DNA from: an uncultured Shewanella sp.
GTDB lineage: Bacteria; Pseudomonadota; Gammaproteobacteria; Enterobacterales; Shewanellaceae
Assembly: GCF_947501665.1 (NCBI RefSeq)
Contig: NZ_CANMWS010000007.1
Coordinates: 144,048 to 208,047, forward strand
Reading direction: 5' to 3'
DNA: 64,000 bases
Positions 45,301 to 55,490 of the stretch are shown piece after piece. Within the stretch, counting starts at the first letter, position 1; each line of letters opens with the position of its first letter. A program made the translations under genes and the position numbers. Under the pieces are notes generated by a model. That model was not told the DNA's origin, made no database searches, and worked only from the letters and a program-made list of their open reading frames with translations.

Positions 45301-48300
45301 TTGAAAACTAAATTATCTATTGCTATTACAGCCGCTTTGTTGTCAACAACATCTCATGCATCAACAGAAAATAAATATCTCCCCTCTGATGCCCTAAATA
45401 AATTCAATGGCACAAAAGTAACATTACAGACAAAAGAAAAAAAACAAGCTGTTGCCTGGATGGTGAAACTCAATACCCATTCTATTGCCACCCAAAGCAA
45501 GAACACGACATTTCAAGTAGACTCTGCTCAACAAACTATTACAGACTCTCAAGCGAGAGTACAATCATCCATTGACGCACTCGGTGATAGCGTCCGCGTT
45601 TTAGCAAAAACATCAAAACTAGTTAATTCGATCGTTGTGGAAGGCGATGAGCATTCGTTAAAATCACTCCTTAATAATCCCGATATTGCCGATATTTATC
45701 CTGTTTATGATTATGATCTAGATGTTGTTGCGAGTGCTGAATATATTAATGCGACTAAAATTGTTGAAGCCACTATCGCCTCAGGTAAAGGACAGCGTAT
45801 TGCTATTCTCGATACGGGTGTTGACTACACACATGCGGCACTAGGTGGCAGTGGAAAAGTTGAAGATTATGAAAAAGCGGTTGAATCAGCTGATACAGCA
45901 CCGAATTGGCCACAAGGCAACGTTATTGGAGGCTATGACTTTATTAATTTCGATGGCAATCCTCTCGATGTGGATACTAATCATGGTACACATGTCAGTC
46001 ACTCTGTCTTAGGTGTTGCACCTGATGCTGAACTGCTCGTCTACTCAGTTTGTAACTCAGGTTGTCCAGGGCTTTCTCAGTTACTGGCTCTTGAAGCAGC
46101 AATGGATCCTAATGACGATGGTAACATTGAAGACCGTGTCGATACCGTCAACATGTCTCTCGGTGGCGATTTTGGTGATAACAAAGATGATGCCGTTCAG
46201 GTTATGATTGATGAAATGGTCGAGTTAGGTGTAAATCTAGTCATATCAGCGGGCAATGATGGTGCAACACCCTTTATTGTAGGAGGACCAAGTACCACTG
46301 ATAGCGCTTTATCTGTAGGCGCAATGACCCACCCAACCACCAAACAAGGCGCAGTAACAGCAACTTTAGCTAATATTGATGTAACAGCATATTCTGCTGG
46401 GTTTAATACTTCTCATGATTATGATTTTAACGGCAATGAAACAACACTGATTTATCCTGATGCTAACCAAACAGGTTGTGATTCATTTGCTGATGAAATT
46501 GACTTTACTGGTCAGGCAGTAATAATGGACCGTGGTGATTGCTCTTTCACACAAAAAGTCTTAAGTGCACAAAATAAAGGAGCTATCTTTGTTATTATTG
46601 CGAATAATAAAGACAATGACGGTGCGTTTGTGATGGGTGGAAGCGATCCGGCAGTCATCATTCCTTCAATTATGATCTCCAAAGAAGATGGTGATATTAT
46701 TAAAGCTGACTTAGTGGCTGGTAATAATAATTACTCTATTGCCTCTGAAGGAAAAAGCACTTCAGGTGCTATTGCTAGCTTTACATCACGCGGTCCGTCA
46801 ACAGCAGGAACATTAAAACCAGAGATCACTGCACCGGGTACCGATATTTTAACTGCTCATCCAGGACAAGGTGATGGATTAAGCCCTATTAGTGGTACTT
46901 CATTCTCTGCCCCGATCACCGCCGGAGCCATGAGTATCATTAAAGAAGCACTGCCTAACCGCAGCGCACTAGAAATAAAAGCCACCATGATGAATACGGC
47001 AAATTTAGATGTCACTATGGAAGCCCGTGAAATCAATTCAGACACTGAACTGGCTCCAATTAGTTATATTGGTGCTGGCCTAGTCGATGTAGAAAAAGCC
47101 ATAAACTCATCGGTTGCTGCATGGAATAAGGATACAAAACAAGCTGCACTCGCTTATGGCTTAGTTACAGCGAATGAAGTTACCAGTATCACTAAAACAG
47201 TCAGCATTAAAAACTTTGCAACTGAAAATAAAACCTATAGCCTAAATGTTAATCAGCGTTTTAAGAATGATCTTGAGTCTACAGCACTGACATTTGATTT
47301 ACCTGAGTCCATTACTGTACCTGCAGGACAAATTATTGAATTTGACGTGACTGCAACTTTGGATCCCAGCAAGCTTCCTCAATGGCAGCTTACGTCTTGG
47401 TTTGAAATAGATAACTCATCAGAGGAGGCCACTGCTGCATTAACGCTTTCTGAATATGACGGGGCGATTGAATTTAAAGATGGCGATGAAACAGCTCTAC
47501 ATTTAGTGTATCACATGTTACCTAAAACTAAAGGTGCTGTCAGCCTAGAGCAAAAAGTGTTATCAGACGATTCCGTTGCGTATATCTTAAAAAACACTGG
47601 AACTACAACACTAACAAATCTCTATGCCGTTCCTTTAACCGCTTCAAGCCCCGTAAATGATAATTTGCGTCATGATTTAATTAACGCATCGAGTCAAATG
47701 ATTCAGGACGGAAACTGTACGACAGGCTATGCTATTGATAGTGTGCTGCAAACACGTCAACCAATCGCACATGCCTTAAATGCTAGCTACAAAGTTGATT
47801 TTGATGTTGATAATAATGGTGAGTGGGATTACAGCCTAGGTACGGTATACCTAAAATGGTTCGATGATGGATACCCTGCAGCCATCTATGGTGGAGTGGG
47901 TAATTATGGTGAATCGGCCAATACACTCAGATTCGCCTACCATACAACGGGCAATGATTTCATCACTCTTTATGCTTGTCTAGAAGATTTAGGCTTAGAT
48001 AAAAGCGCAGTTGGGAATGAAATCACTGTTAACTACCGTATAGAAGAAGATAAATGGGCCCAAGCCTCGACCGGCAATGGTGATGAACTAAAAACAAGCT
48101 TGTTACTTGAAGAGTCAACATTTGATATTCAGCTACAAGGCATGAATAATGAAACTATCACAGAATTAAGCCCAGGCGATATCGCCGTTATTTCAGGTAA
48201 TGATGACTACATGTTACTTTCAGAAGAAGGCGCGCTTTCTTTTATACCAGCTAATCCAGTAGAAGAAAATGATATATCTCACGTTGCCCCCTCTGTAACA

Positions 48301-48678
48301 AGTACTGATTTTACTATCAGTCCAGATACCGCACCGGGAACCATACTGGGTCAACTGACCATTATCGATGAAGATGAAACCAGCCCTTTTTCTGAAGTCA
48401 TTATTCTCGAAAATAACTCAGCATTCCTCATGATTGACAAAGAAGGTACTGTGAGCCTAAGTGAAGATGCTAAGTTAACGACGGATATGTCACAGATGAT
48501 TGCTGAAGTTGTCGCATTTGATACCTTAGGCAATCGCTCTGAACCTGCCTCGGTAACGGTTACTATTCAAGCTGAAGAGCAAACAGAAGAGAAAGCAAAA
48601 TCAACGTCTTCAGGTGGTTCTCTTGCGTGGTTCAGTTTATTATTACTGCCTTTTGCAGCACTTCGTCGTCGTAAGTAA
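45301..48678 (+). CDS. Secreted subtilisin-like protease with GlyGly-CTERM tail, TTG start
   Basis: A 1125-residue S8 protease beginning with TTG (AAAAGGAAG upstream; the signal peptide MKTKLSIAITAALLSTTSHA fits this start exactly). The triad is Asp171 (IAILDTGVD), His228 (NHGTHVSHS) and Ser534 (ISGTSFSAP); a PA domain (about 365-480) is inserted as in vibriolysin-like Vpr subtilases. The C-terminus has a cadherin-like domain (ISPDTAPGTILGQLTI) and the GlyGly-CTERM tail SSGGSLAWFSLLLLPFAALRRRK in two parts. The catalytic domain is distinct from that of the divergent neighbour, so the pair is not a recent duplication. Confidence 0.92.
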   Translation: MKTKLSIAITAALLSTTSHASTENKYLPSDALNKFNGTKVTLQTKEKKQAVAWMVKLNTHSIATQSKNTTFQVDSAQQTITDSQARVQSSIDALGDSVRVLAKTSKLVNSIVVEGDEHSLKSLLNNPDIADIYPVYDYDLDVVASAEYINATKIVEATIASGKGQRIAILDTGVDYTHAALGGSGKVEDYEKAVESADTAPNWPQGNVIGGYDFINFDGNPLDVDTNHGTHVSHSVLGVAPDAELLVYSVCNSGCPGLSQLLALEAAMDPNDDGNIEDRVDTVNMSLGGDFGDNKDDAVQVMIDEMVELGVNLVISAGNDGATPFIVGGPSTTDSALSVGAMTHPTTKQGAVTATLANIDVTAYSAGFNTSHDYDFNGNETTLIYPDANQTGCDSFADEIDFTGQAVIMDRGDCSFTQKVLSAQNKGAIFVIIANNKDNDGAFVMGGSDPAVIIPSIMISKEDGDIIKADLVAGNNNYSIASEGKSTSGAIASFTSRGPSTAGTLKPEITAPGTDILTAHPGQGDGLSPISGTSFSAPITAGAMSIIKEALPNRSALEIKATMMNTANLDVTMEAREINSDTELAPISYIGAGLVDVEKAINSSVAAWNKDTKQAALAYGLVTANEVTSITKTVSIKNFATENKTYSLNVNQRFKNDLESTALTFDLPESITVPAGQIIEFDVTATLDPSKLPQWQLTSWFEIDNSSEEATAALTLSEYDGAIEFKDGDETALHLVYHMLPKTKGAVSLEQKVLSDDSVAYILKNTGTTTLTNLYAVPLTASSPVNDNLRHDLINASSQMIQDGNCTTGYAIDSVLQTRQPIAHALNASYKVDFDVDNNGEWDYSLGTVYLKWFDDGYPAAIYGGVGNYGESANTLRFAYHTTGNDFITLYACLEDLGLDKSAVGNEITVNYRIEEDKWAQASTGNGDELKTSLLLEESTFDIQLQGMNNETITELSPGDIAVISGNDDYMLLSEEGALSFIPANPVEENDISHVAPSVTSTDFTISPDTAPGTILGQLTIIDEDETSPFSEVIILENNSAFLMIDKEGTVSLSEDAKLTTDMSQMIAEVVAFDTLGNRSEPASVTVTIQAEEQTEEKAKSTSSGGSLAWFSLLLLPFAALRRRK

Positions 48679-48720
48679 TGTAATGAATAAACGTTAGAAT
48701 CCATTATCTAACCAAAAACA

Positions 48721-48749
48721 AAAAAGGCGTGATGATCACGCCTTTTTTT
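48721..48749. terminator. Bidirectional terminator between protease and cusA
   Basis: AAAAAGGCGTGA, TGA, TCACGCCTTTTTTT is a strong intrinsic terminator that can serve the rightward protease gene and the leftward cus operon. Confidence 0.9.
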
Positions 48750-48798
48750 ATTTTGACGAATTAACCCGCTTTAATAGATTAATGATCCTCTCTAATCG

Positions 48799-51700
48799 TT
48801 AGTCGACGAGCTTTATTTCTTCCTCAGTCGATGCTTTTTTAGCGTCTTTTTTGACTTCTTTTTTGACAACAGACCAACGCCATAAATAAAACACCACGGG
48901 TAATACCAGTAAGGTCAAAATCACGGCACTGAGCATACCGCCGACCATCGGGGCGGCAATACGGCTCATGACTTCAGAGCCCGTTCCTGTGCCGTATAAA
49001 ATAGGTAATAAACCAATAATAATCGCAGCAGCAGTCATCATCACAGGACGCACCCGTTGACCTGCGCCATATAACACGGCCTTAAAGAGATCCGCTTTCG
49101 TGATCGGCAGATTGTTTTGAGCATGCTCCTCTTTCATTGCATGAAAAGCTTGATTTAAATACACCAACATGATGATGCCAATTTCAACAGCCACCCCCGC
49201 AAGCGCAATAAAGCCCACTCCCACGGCGACCGAAAAATTGAACCCTTCAAGGTACATCAACCAAATACTGCCTACCATAGCAAGTGGCAAGGTGCCCATA
49301 ATAATGGCCACTTCAATGAAATTTCTGAAATTGAGAAATAACAGCACCACAATAATCGCCAAGGTTAACGGCACCACATAACTCAACTTTTCCTTTGCCC
49401 GTTGCATGTATTCATACTGCCCCGCCCAAGTGATGGAATACCCCACAGGTAAATCAAGTTTTTCTTCCAGCACTTGACGCGCATCTTCAACATAGGTACC
49501 CACATCTACGCCATCGATATCGATGAATGCCCAGCCGTTTAGACGCGCATTTTCAGATTTAATGCCTGGCGGTCCATCTTCAATAAACACATTAGCCACA
49601 TCGCCCAATGAAATTCGTTGACCATTAGGGGTTACAATGGGCAATAATGACAATTGCTCAGGTGAATCTCGATAATCTTGTGGGTAGCGTAAACTCACCG
49701 GATAACGCTCTAAACCTTCAACGGTTTGTGTCACATTCATACCACCAATTGCCGTCGCCACCACTTGCTGAATATCCGCAATATTGAGGCCATAACGCGC
49801 CGCTTTTCCTCGCTGAATATCCACTGTAACATAACGCCCCCCCGCTACACGCTCAGCGTAAACTGAAGCTGTACCGGGTACATCCTTTAAAATCGTTTCA
49901 ATTTGCTGACCAATATGTTGAATAACATCCAATTTCGGCCCCGCTATTTTAATCCCCACCGGGGTTTTAATCCCTGTGGCCAGCATATCAATACGGGTTT
50001 TAATCGGCATAACCCAGGCATTAGTGACACCTGGGAGTTTCACTAAGGCATCCAGCTCCTTTTTGAGCTTCTCCGTTGTCATGCCCTCACGCCATTGGTC
50101 ATGAGGCTTGAGCTGAATAAAGGTTTCTATCATAGTCAATGGCGCGGGATCCGTCGCGGTTTCTGCGCGCCCCACCTTACCAAACACGGTTTTCACTTCA
50201 GGTACTGTTTTTATCAGTTTATCGGTTTGTTGTAATAGTTCCCGTGCTTCCCCAATGGAAATACCAGGATAAGTCGTTGGCATATACATCAAATCCCCTT
50301 CATCCAAAGGAGGGATAAACTCACTGCCGATTTTGTGCAGTGGATAAATGCCAATGCCTATCAATACTACTGCTGCCACTAAGGTGGATTTAGGAAAACG
50401 TAAAACCCTTCTTAGCGCTGGCATATATAAAGCTGTCAATAAACGATTCACAGGATTTTTATGCTCAGGTAACACTTTGCCTCGAATAAAATAGCCCATT
50501 AACACAGGGACTAAAGTGACAGCCAATGCAGCAGAAGCTGCCATCACATAAGTTTTAGTAAAAGCTAACGGTGAAAACATACGGCCTTCTTGTGCTTCTA
50601 ACGTAAACACAGGAATGAAACTCACCGTAATAATGAGTAAACTGAAAAATAATGCGGGCCCCACTTCAGTGGCAGAGTCAATCACCACTTGCCACCGGTT
50701 TTCTTTGGTGAGAGGCGTATGCTCCATGTGTTTATGCATGTTCTCAATCATGACAATAGCCCCATCTATCATGGCCCCAATAGCAATGGCAATGCCACCA
50801 AGAGACATGATATTGGCATTGAGCCCCTGAAAGTACATCACCACAAATGCCATCAAAATGCCCACAGGCAAACTCACAATAGCCACTAATGAAGAACGAA
50901 TATGGAATAAAAACACCATACACACCAACGCGACCACCGCAAATTCTTCTAATAACTTATGGCTTAAATTACTCACCGCGCGTTCAATCAATGCCGATCT
51001 GTCATAAACAGGAACGATTTCAACACCTTCAGGTAAGCTTTTCTTAAGCTGTTTCAGTTTTTCTTTTACACCATTAATGACTTGCTGAGCATTTTCGCCA
51101 AAACGCATCACCACGATGCCGCCTACCGTTTCACCTTCTCCATTAAGCTCAGCAATACCACGGCGCATTTGCGGCCCCGTACCAATATCCGCCACATCTT
51201 TTAATAGCAAAGGTGTGCCATTTTCATTGGTGCCCAGAGGAATGTTTTCTAAATCTTGAATACTCTTGATGTAACCTGTGGCTTGAACAATATATTCGGC
51301 CTCAGCCATCTCCACCACAGAGGCGCCAATTTCTTGATTACCTTCTTGTATCGCGGTTTGAATCAATGACAAAGGAATACTAAAAGCCCGTAATTTATTG
51401 GGATCCACTTTCACTTGATATTGCTTTACCATTCCTCCCAAAGCCGCCACTTCTGACACCCCTGGCACCGTTTGCAATTCAAATTTTAAAAACCAATCTT
51501 GTAAACTCCGCAGTTGGCTTAAATCCAATTTCCCCGATTTATCAATCAAAGCATACAAATAAACCCAACCCACTCCAGTGGCATCCGGGCCGAGCTCTGA
51601 CTTTGCATTAGCAGGTAGGCTCGATGTCACTTGGCTTAAATACTCAAGGACCCGTGAGCGAGCCCAATATAAATCCGTTTTTTCATTAAAAATGACATAA

Positions 51701-51978
51701 ACATACGAGGCGCCAAAAAAAGAGTATCCCCGTACCGTTACCGCTCCTGGTACCGATAACATGGCTGTCGTGAGCGGATAAGTCACCTGATCTTCAACCA
51801 CTTGCGGCGCTTGACCCGGATAGTCTGTTTTAATAATCACTTGTACGTCAGATAAATCAGGAATGGCATCAACAGGGGTGTTTTTTACCGCATACAAGCC
51901 CATTACGACGAGAATAAAAGTCGCTAATAATATAAAGAATCGGTTATGCACCGACCAACGAATAATAGAAGTCAGCAT
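48799..51978 (-). CDS. cusA: Heavy-metal (Cu/Ag) RND efflux pump CusA
   Basis: A 1059-residue inner-membrane pump of the HME-RND family with 12 helices and two large periplasmic loops. Recognisable parts are the N-terminal FFILLATFILVVMGLYAVKN, NTPVDAIPDLSDVQVI, GAMIDGAIVMIENMHKHME (proton relay region), and the second-half VGVGFIALAGVAVEIGIIM. CusA takes Cu(I)/Ag(I) from the periplasm and inner face. It follows cusB by 13 bases in a cusC-cusB-cusA order. Metal preference is inferred from the Met/His-rich neighbours. Confidence 0.92.
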   Translation of the reverse strand: MLTSIIRWSVHNRFFILLATFILVVMGLYAVKNTPVDAIPDLSDVQVIIKTDYPGQAPQVVEDQVTYPLTTAMLSVPGAVTVRGYSFFGASYVYVIFNEKTDLYWARSRVLEYLSQVTSSLPANAKSELGPDATGVGWVYLYALIDKSGKLDLSQLRSLQDWFLKFELQTVPGVSEVAALGGMVKQYQVKVDPNKLRAFSIPLSLIQTAIQEGNQEIGASVVEMAEAEYIVQATGYIKSIQDLENIPLGTNENGTPLLLKDVADIGTGPQMRRGIAELNGEGETVGGIVVMRFGENAQQVINGVKEKLKQLKKSLPEGVEIVPVYDRSALIERAVSNLSHKLLEEFAVVALVCMVFLFHIRSSLVAIVSLPVGILMAFVVMYFQGLNANIMSLGGIAIAIGAMIDGAIVMIENMHKHMEHTPLTKENRWQVVIDSATEVGPALFFSLLIITVSFIPVFTLEAQEGRMFSPLAFTKTYVMAASAALAVTLVPVLMGYFIRGKVLPEHKNPVNRLLTALYMPALRRVLRFPKSTLVAAVVLIGIGIYPLHKIGSEFIPPLDEGDLMYMPTTYPGISIGEARELLQQTDKLIKTVPEVKTVFGKVGRAETATDPAPLTMIETFIQLKPHDQWREGMTTEKLKKELDALVKLPGVTNAWVMPIKTRIDMLATGIKTPVGIKIAGPKLDVIQHIGQQIETILKDVPGTASVYAERVAGGRYVTVDIQRGKAARYGLNIADIQQVVATAIGGMNVTQTVEGLERYPVSLRYPQDYRDSPEQLSLLPIVTPNGQRISLGDVANVFIEDGPPGIKSENARLNGWAFIDIDGVDVGTYVEDARQVLEEKLDLPVGYSITWAGQYEYMQRAKEKLSYVVPLTLAIIVVLLFLNFRNFIEVAIIMGTLPLAMVGSIWLMYLEGFNFSVAVGVGFIALAGVAVEIGIIMLVYLNQAFHAMKEEHAQNNLPITKADLFKAVLYGAGQRVRPVMMTAAAIIIGLLPILYGTGTGSEVMSRIAAPMVGGMLSAVILTLLVLPVVFYLWRWSVVKKEVKKDAKKASTEEEIKLVD

Positions 51979-51991
51979 ACTCTTCTTCCTC

Positions 51992-54025
51992 CTACATGGC
52001 TCGATGAGCGGGTGAATGAGTATTGGATGGAGCGCCTAAAGCCGCTGACGTCTCATTAGATGGTGTTGCATCAATACGCTTGATGCGGTTAATCATGAAC
52101 TCGCCTTTTTTCACTTCAAAAGTAAAATCCACTTGCATACCTTTTTTAAAATCACTTAACTCAATATTTTTACTGACAATAAAATCCAATGTTGCAGCAG
52201 GGCGTCCCCATTTTTCAATCGGTCCACGGCTAATATTGAGTGTATTTTCATTCACCTTAACTCGATTAATGACACCTGTTGCCATGGCAACATTGTGCTG
52301 ACTGGCATCACCCTTGTGATGAGCCATTTGATTGGTCCTATGACTCATTCCTTTCATATTGCCCATATTGTTCATGTCATGTTGCTCATGCATGCTACTC
52401 ATGTCATGGTCCATGCTGCCCATATCATGATCCATGCTGCTCATGTCATGATCCATGCTGCCCATATCATGATCCTTACTGCTCATGTCATGATCCATGC
52501 TGCCCATGTCATGATCCATGCTACTCATGTCATGGTTCATGCTGCTCATGTCATGATCCTTACTGCTCATGTCATGATCCATGCTGCTCATGTCATGATC
52601 CATGCTGCTCATGTCATGGTCCATGCTGCTCATGTCATGGTTCATGTTGCCCATGTCATGGTCCATGCTACTCATGTCATGATCCATGCTACTCATGTCA
52701 TGATCCATGCTGCCCATGTCATGGTCCATGCTACTCATGTCATGATCCATGCTGCCCATGTCATGGTTCATGTTGCCCATGTCATGGTCCATGCTGCTCA
52801 TGTCATGATCCATTCGCTTAAAATCTGACGTTTTGCTGGACTCAGAATCAAGTAAGAACTGTGCTGAACTCACCACTTTATCTCCTGCTGTCAAGCCAGT
52901 TAAAATTTCAACATTATTTGCATCAAAACGCCCAGCAGTGACTGCAATGGATTTAAAACGGCCTTGCCCTAAAGCTAATACCACCCTATCTTGGTTACCG
53001 GTTCGAATGAGGGCTTCTTTTGGAATAAGTAACGCTTCATTTCCCGCGCTCACATCAATACTAATATGAGCAAACATGTTAGGTTTAAATTCCCCTTTAT
53101 CATTATGAAATTTCAACCTGACTTTCATGGTACGGCTTTTAGCATCTAGACTTGGGTACACATAATTAATGTTACCTTTGAAAACGTTACCGGGAAGGTA
53201 ATCAAGCGTCATCACCACAGGCATTCCCACTCTGACTTGAGCGGCTTGGCTTTCAAACACCTCAGCCTCAACCCAAATATCCGCTAAATTACCAATCGAC
53301 ATCAATGTTGAGCCAGGCTTCACATAAAAGCCTTCTCGAATATTCAGCTTTTCGACCACACCATTTTGAGGCGAATAAAAACTGATTGTCTGTTGGACTT
53401 TTTTCGTTTTCCTTAACGTAGAAATCACTGACTTTGACAATTGTAATGCTAACAACCGCTCTTCGGCAGCTTGAATAAGCCGAGTATTTTTTCTATCAAT
53501 GGCCAATAAAAACTCTTCTTGGGCATTCACAAGTTCAGGTGAATAAAGATCATATAATGCTTCACCTTTCTTGACTGGATCGCCCACCGCCTTCACATGT
53601 AACTGCTCAATCCAGCCTTCAACCCTAGGATGAATATGAATAATCGTATCTTCATCATAGGTAACATAACCCACAGTATCGATTTGTGAATGCAAAGCGC
53701 TATAACCTGCAACCGCAGTTCTCACACCGAGGTTATTCACAACATTAGGTGAGATTTTAATTGTTCCCGGCCCAGCATCAGGTCCTTGTCCAGCATCATC
53801 ATAAACAGGCACTAAGTCCATCCCCATGGGAGATTTCCCCGGTTTATCTCGCTTATAATTGGCATCCATTGGTGCCACCCAATAAAGGATTTTTTTCTGT
53901 GGTTGAGCTTGAACTTGATCCCCTGCCTGTTTTGGCGGAGCACTTACAAAAAATTGTTTATAAATCAAAATAAAAGCTGCACCAATAGCAAAACCTATCA
54001 GCAAAGATTTAATATTGTTCCTCAT
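51992..54025 (-). CDS. cusB: CusB-type adaptor with a 20-heptad Met/His repeat and a CusF-like domain
   Basis: 677 residues from ATG 54025 (GGGAG upstream); the frame to 54049 is read-through. After a membrane anchor comes a heavy-metal-binding-like stretch (YWVAPMDANYKRDKPGKS) in which the usual Cys are missing, then the adaptor (ALYDLYSPELVNAQEEF, coiled coil, beta barrel, LIPKEALIRTGNQDRVVLAL). Residues 405-544 are 20 consecutive 7-residue units of the form M(D/N)HDM(S/G)(S/N). The C-terminus (VINRVKVNENTLNIS, AATLDFIV, INRIKRID) is a CusF-like metallochaperone domain. Ordinary CusB is about 400 residues, with CusF separate. The Met and His imply Cu/Ag capture. Confidence 0.9.
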   Translation of the reverse strand: MRNNIKSLLIGFAIGAAFILIYKQFFVSAPPKQAGDQVQAQPQKKILYWVAPMDANYKRDKPGKSPMGMDLVPVYDDAGQGPDAGPGTIKISPNVVNNLGVRTAVAGYSALHSQIDTVGYVTYDEDTIIHIHPRVEGWIEQLHVKAVGDPVKKGEALYDLYSPELVNAQEEFLLAIDRKNTRLIQAAEERLLALQLSKSVISTLRKTKKVQQTISFYSPQNGVVEKLNIREGFYVKPGSTLMSIGNLADIWVEAEVFESQAAQVRVGMPVVMTLDYLPGNVFKGNINYVYPSLDAKSRTMKVRLKFHNDKGEFKPNMFAHISIDVSAGNEALLIPKEALIRTGNQDRVVLALGQGRFKSIAVTAGRFDANNVEILTGLTAGDKVVSSAQFLLDSESSKTSDFKRMDHDMSSMDHDMGNMNHDMGSMDHDMSSMDHDMGSMDHDMSSMDHDMSSMDHDMGNMNHDMSSMDHDMSSMDHDMSSMDHDMSSKDHDMSSMNHDMSSMDHDMGSMDHDMSSKDHDMGSMDHDMSSMDHDMGSMDHDMSSMHEQHDMNNMGNMKGMSHRTNQMAHHKGDASQHNVAMATGVINRVKVNENTLNISRGPIEKWGRPAATLDFIVSKNIELSDFKKGMQVDFTFEVKKGEFMINRIKRIDATPSNETSAALGAPSNTHSPAHRAM
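52394..52813 (-). repeat. 21-bp in-frame tandem repeat, 20 units, in cusB
   Basis: The unit on the coding strand is ATG GAT CAT GAC ATG AGC AGC with variants (AAT for GAT, AAG for the first ATG twice, GGC/GGT-AGC/AAC). All 20 units are 21 bases, so frame is kept. Repeat number is likely to vary between strains by slippage or recombination. Confidence 0.95.
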
Positions 54026-54026
54026 G

Positions 54027-55490
54027 TTAATACTCCCTCTTTGCGCCATTATCTTGGCTTGCGATATTGTGTTTCATTTGGTAAAGCTTGGCTTGTTGTT
54101 GCTCACCGACAAATAAATAATTGAGTGCTAACTTAATTTTCTGTTGTTCAACATCTAACGTTAATTTATCAATTTCGGCATTCAGCACGGTAATGCGTGA
54201 GCGAACCACATCCGAAAAATCACCATCATCATTGGTATAAGCGGTTAACGATGCTTCAGCCTCATCATTCACTTGGGGAAGGAGTGTATCGATATACAAG
54301 TTTAGTCTTTGATTAATACTGTACAAACGCCCGGTATCACTCATGTAAATCCCAAAAAGCTCCCTTAATAACAACATTTTATCCGTTTTTGCTGCTTCCG
54401 TATCTGATACCGCCGCCTTCACTTCTTGGTCTTGTCTATTCGCAGTAAAAATGGGGACATCAAAACTTACCCCCACAGACATGAAATCGGAACGACTCTG
54501 CCCTGTCGGATCGTCCGCTCTATAACCATAACTGGCATTCACTCCCCACTCTGGTTTGTATTTTTGACTCGCAATGGCAATACCTGTTTTTGTTGCGCTG
54601 ATTTTTTTATCCACCGCCATAACAGAAGGATGTAAGGCTAAAAACGGCATCAAGGTTTCAGGACTGACAGTTTTTCCAGAAATGAATAATTCAGTATGAT
54701 GCAATGAAATATTGGGCAGTAAATTACCGATCTCAATATTCGGCCCTTTACCTTGCAGTGTGTGATTGAATAATAATCTCGCTTGTTCTGGAGTTGAGAA
54801 ATCACTTAACCATTGAGCAAGCTGTCCTTTCAATCGATATTCTTGCTGTTTTAAAGTATCCACTCGCTCATCTAAACGTGTTAACTCCAATTGCGCACGA
54901 ATAATATCTTTTTGAGCCGTTCTGCCAACAGCGGAAGAATAACTGGCTTGCGTCACATCCACCAATTGTTCAAATAAGGCATGGTTATCGTGGATCAGCC
55001 GAATACTTTGCTCAATTCGATATATTTCCAGCCATAAACTGCCCACCGCAATAGCGACTTTAGCGGTTCTATCTTCTCTTAAAAAAGGATACGCTTCGCT
55101 TTGAATCGCTAATTGCCGTTCTTTTAAGCTCAACGTATCGCCTCTTGAGAATGCTTGAGACACGCCCACTTTCAATTGCGTCATTGCTTCTTGTCCTAAA
55201 TCGAAACTATTGACAGGCAAATTGGCCATATCGAGGGATATTTTAGGATCCGGCAAAGTACCGGCAACTAAGCTTCTTGATTCTATGGCCTGCTGTTGAT
55301 GGATATTGCCCGTTATCCAAGGATCATTCTTTTGCGCCAAATCAATCGCTGTTTCAAAACTTATCCCATCAGCCAGATAACTTGCCTCATTGGCTCGAGC
55401 CAGAGCATTTATCCCCACAAAAAACATTACACTTAACAATATCCACTTACTTCTATCTATGCACTTATGATTATCGAGTCTATTGCGCAT
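54027..55490 (-). CDS. cusC: Outer-membrane efflux protein, CusC/TolC family
   Basis: A 487-residue protein with a signal peptide (about 1-33) and the repeated helical/beta pattern of outer-membrane efflux proteins (LADGISFETAIDLAQKNDPW, GTLPDPKISLDMANLP, LKVGVSQAFSRGDTLSLKERQ, second repeat PEWGVNASYGYRADD). It provides the exit duct for CusBA. Its TAA is one base from the cusB start, showing coupling. No lipobox is seen, unlike E. coli CusC. Confidence 0.85.
   Translation of the reverse strand: MRNRLDNHKCIDRSKWILLSVMFFVGINALARANEASYLADGISFETAIDLAQKNDPWITGNIHQQQAIESRSLVAGTLPDPKISLDMANLPVNSFDLGQEAMTQLKVGVSQAFSRGDTLSLKERQLAIQSEAYPFLREDRTAKVAIAVGSLWLEIYRIEQSIRLIHDNHALFEQLVDVTQASYSSAVGRTAQKDIIRAQLELTRLDERVDTLKQQEYRLKGQLAQWLSDFSTPEQARLLFNHTLQGKGPNIEIGNLLPNISLHHTELFISGKTVSPETLMPFLALHPSVMAVDKKISATKTGIAIASQKYKPEWGVNASYGYRADDPTGQSRSDFMSVGVSFDVPIFTANRQDQEVKAAVSDTEAAKTDKMLLLRELFGIYMSDTGRLYSINQRLNLYIDTLLPQVNDEAEASLTAYTNDDGDFSDVVRSRITVLNAEIDKLTLDVEQQKIKLALNYLFVGEQQQAKLYQMKHNIASQDNGAKREY

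Noticed and set aside
52394..52813. CRISPR-like regular repeat
   Set aside because: Units are contiguous 21-mers without spacers and are in frame inside cusB.
52279..52828. Two plus-strand open frames of about 180 codons with Cys/His-Pro-rich or His-Ile/Val-Met-rich repeats
   Set aside because: They are the complement of the 21-bp repeat in cusB; the periodic codons keep the opposite frames open. No ribosome site or family match.
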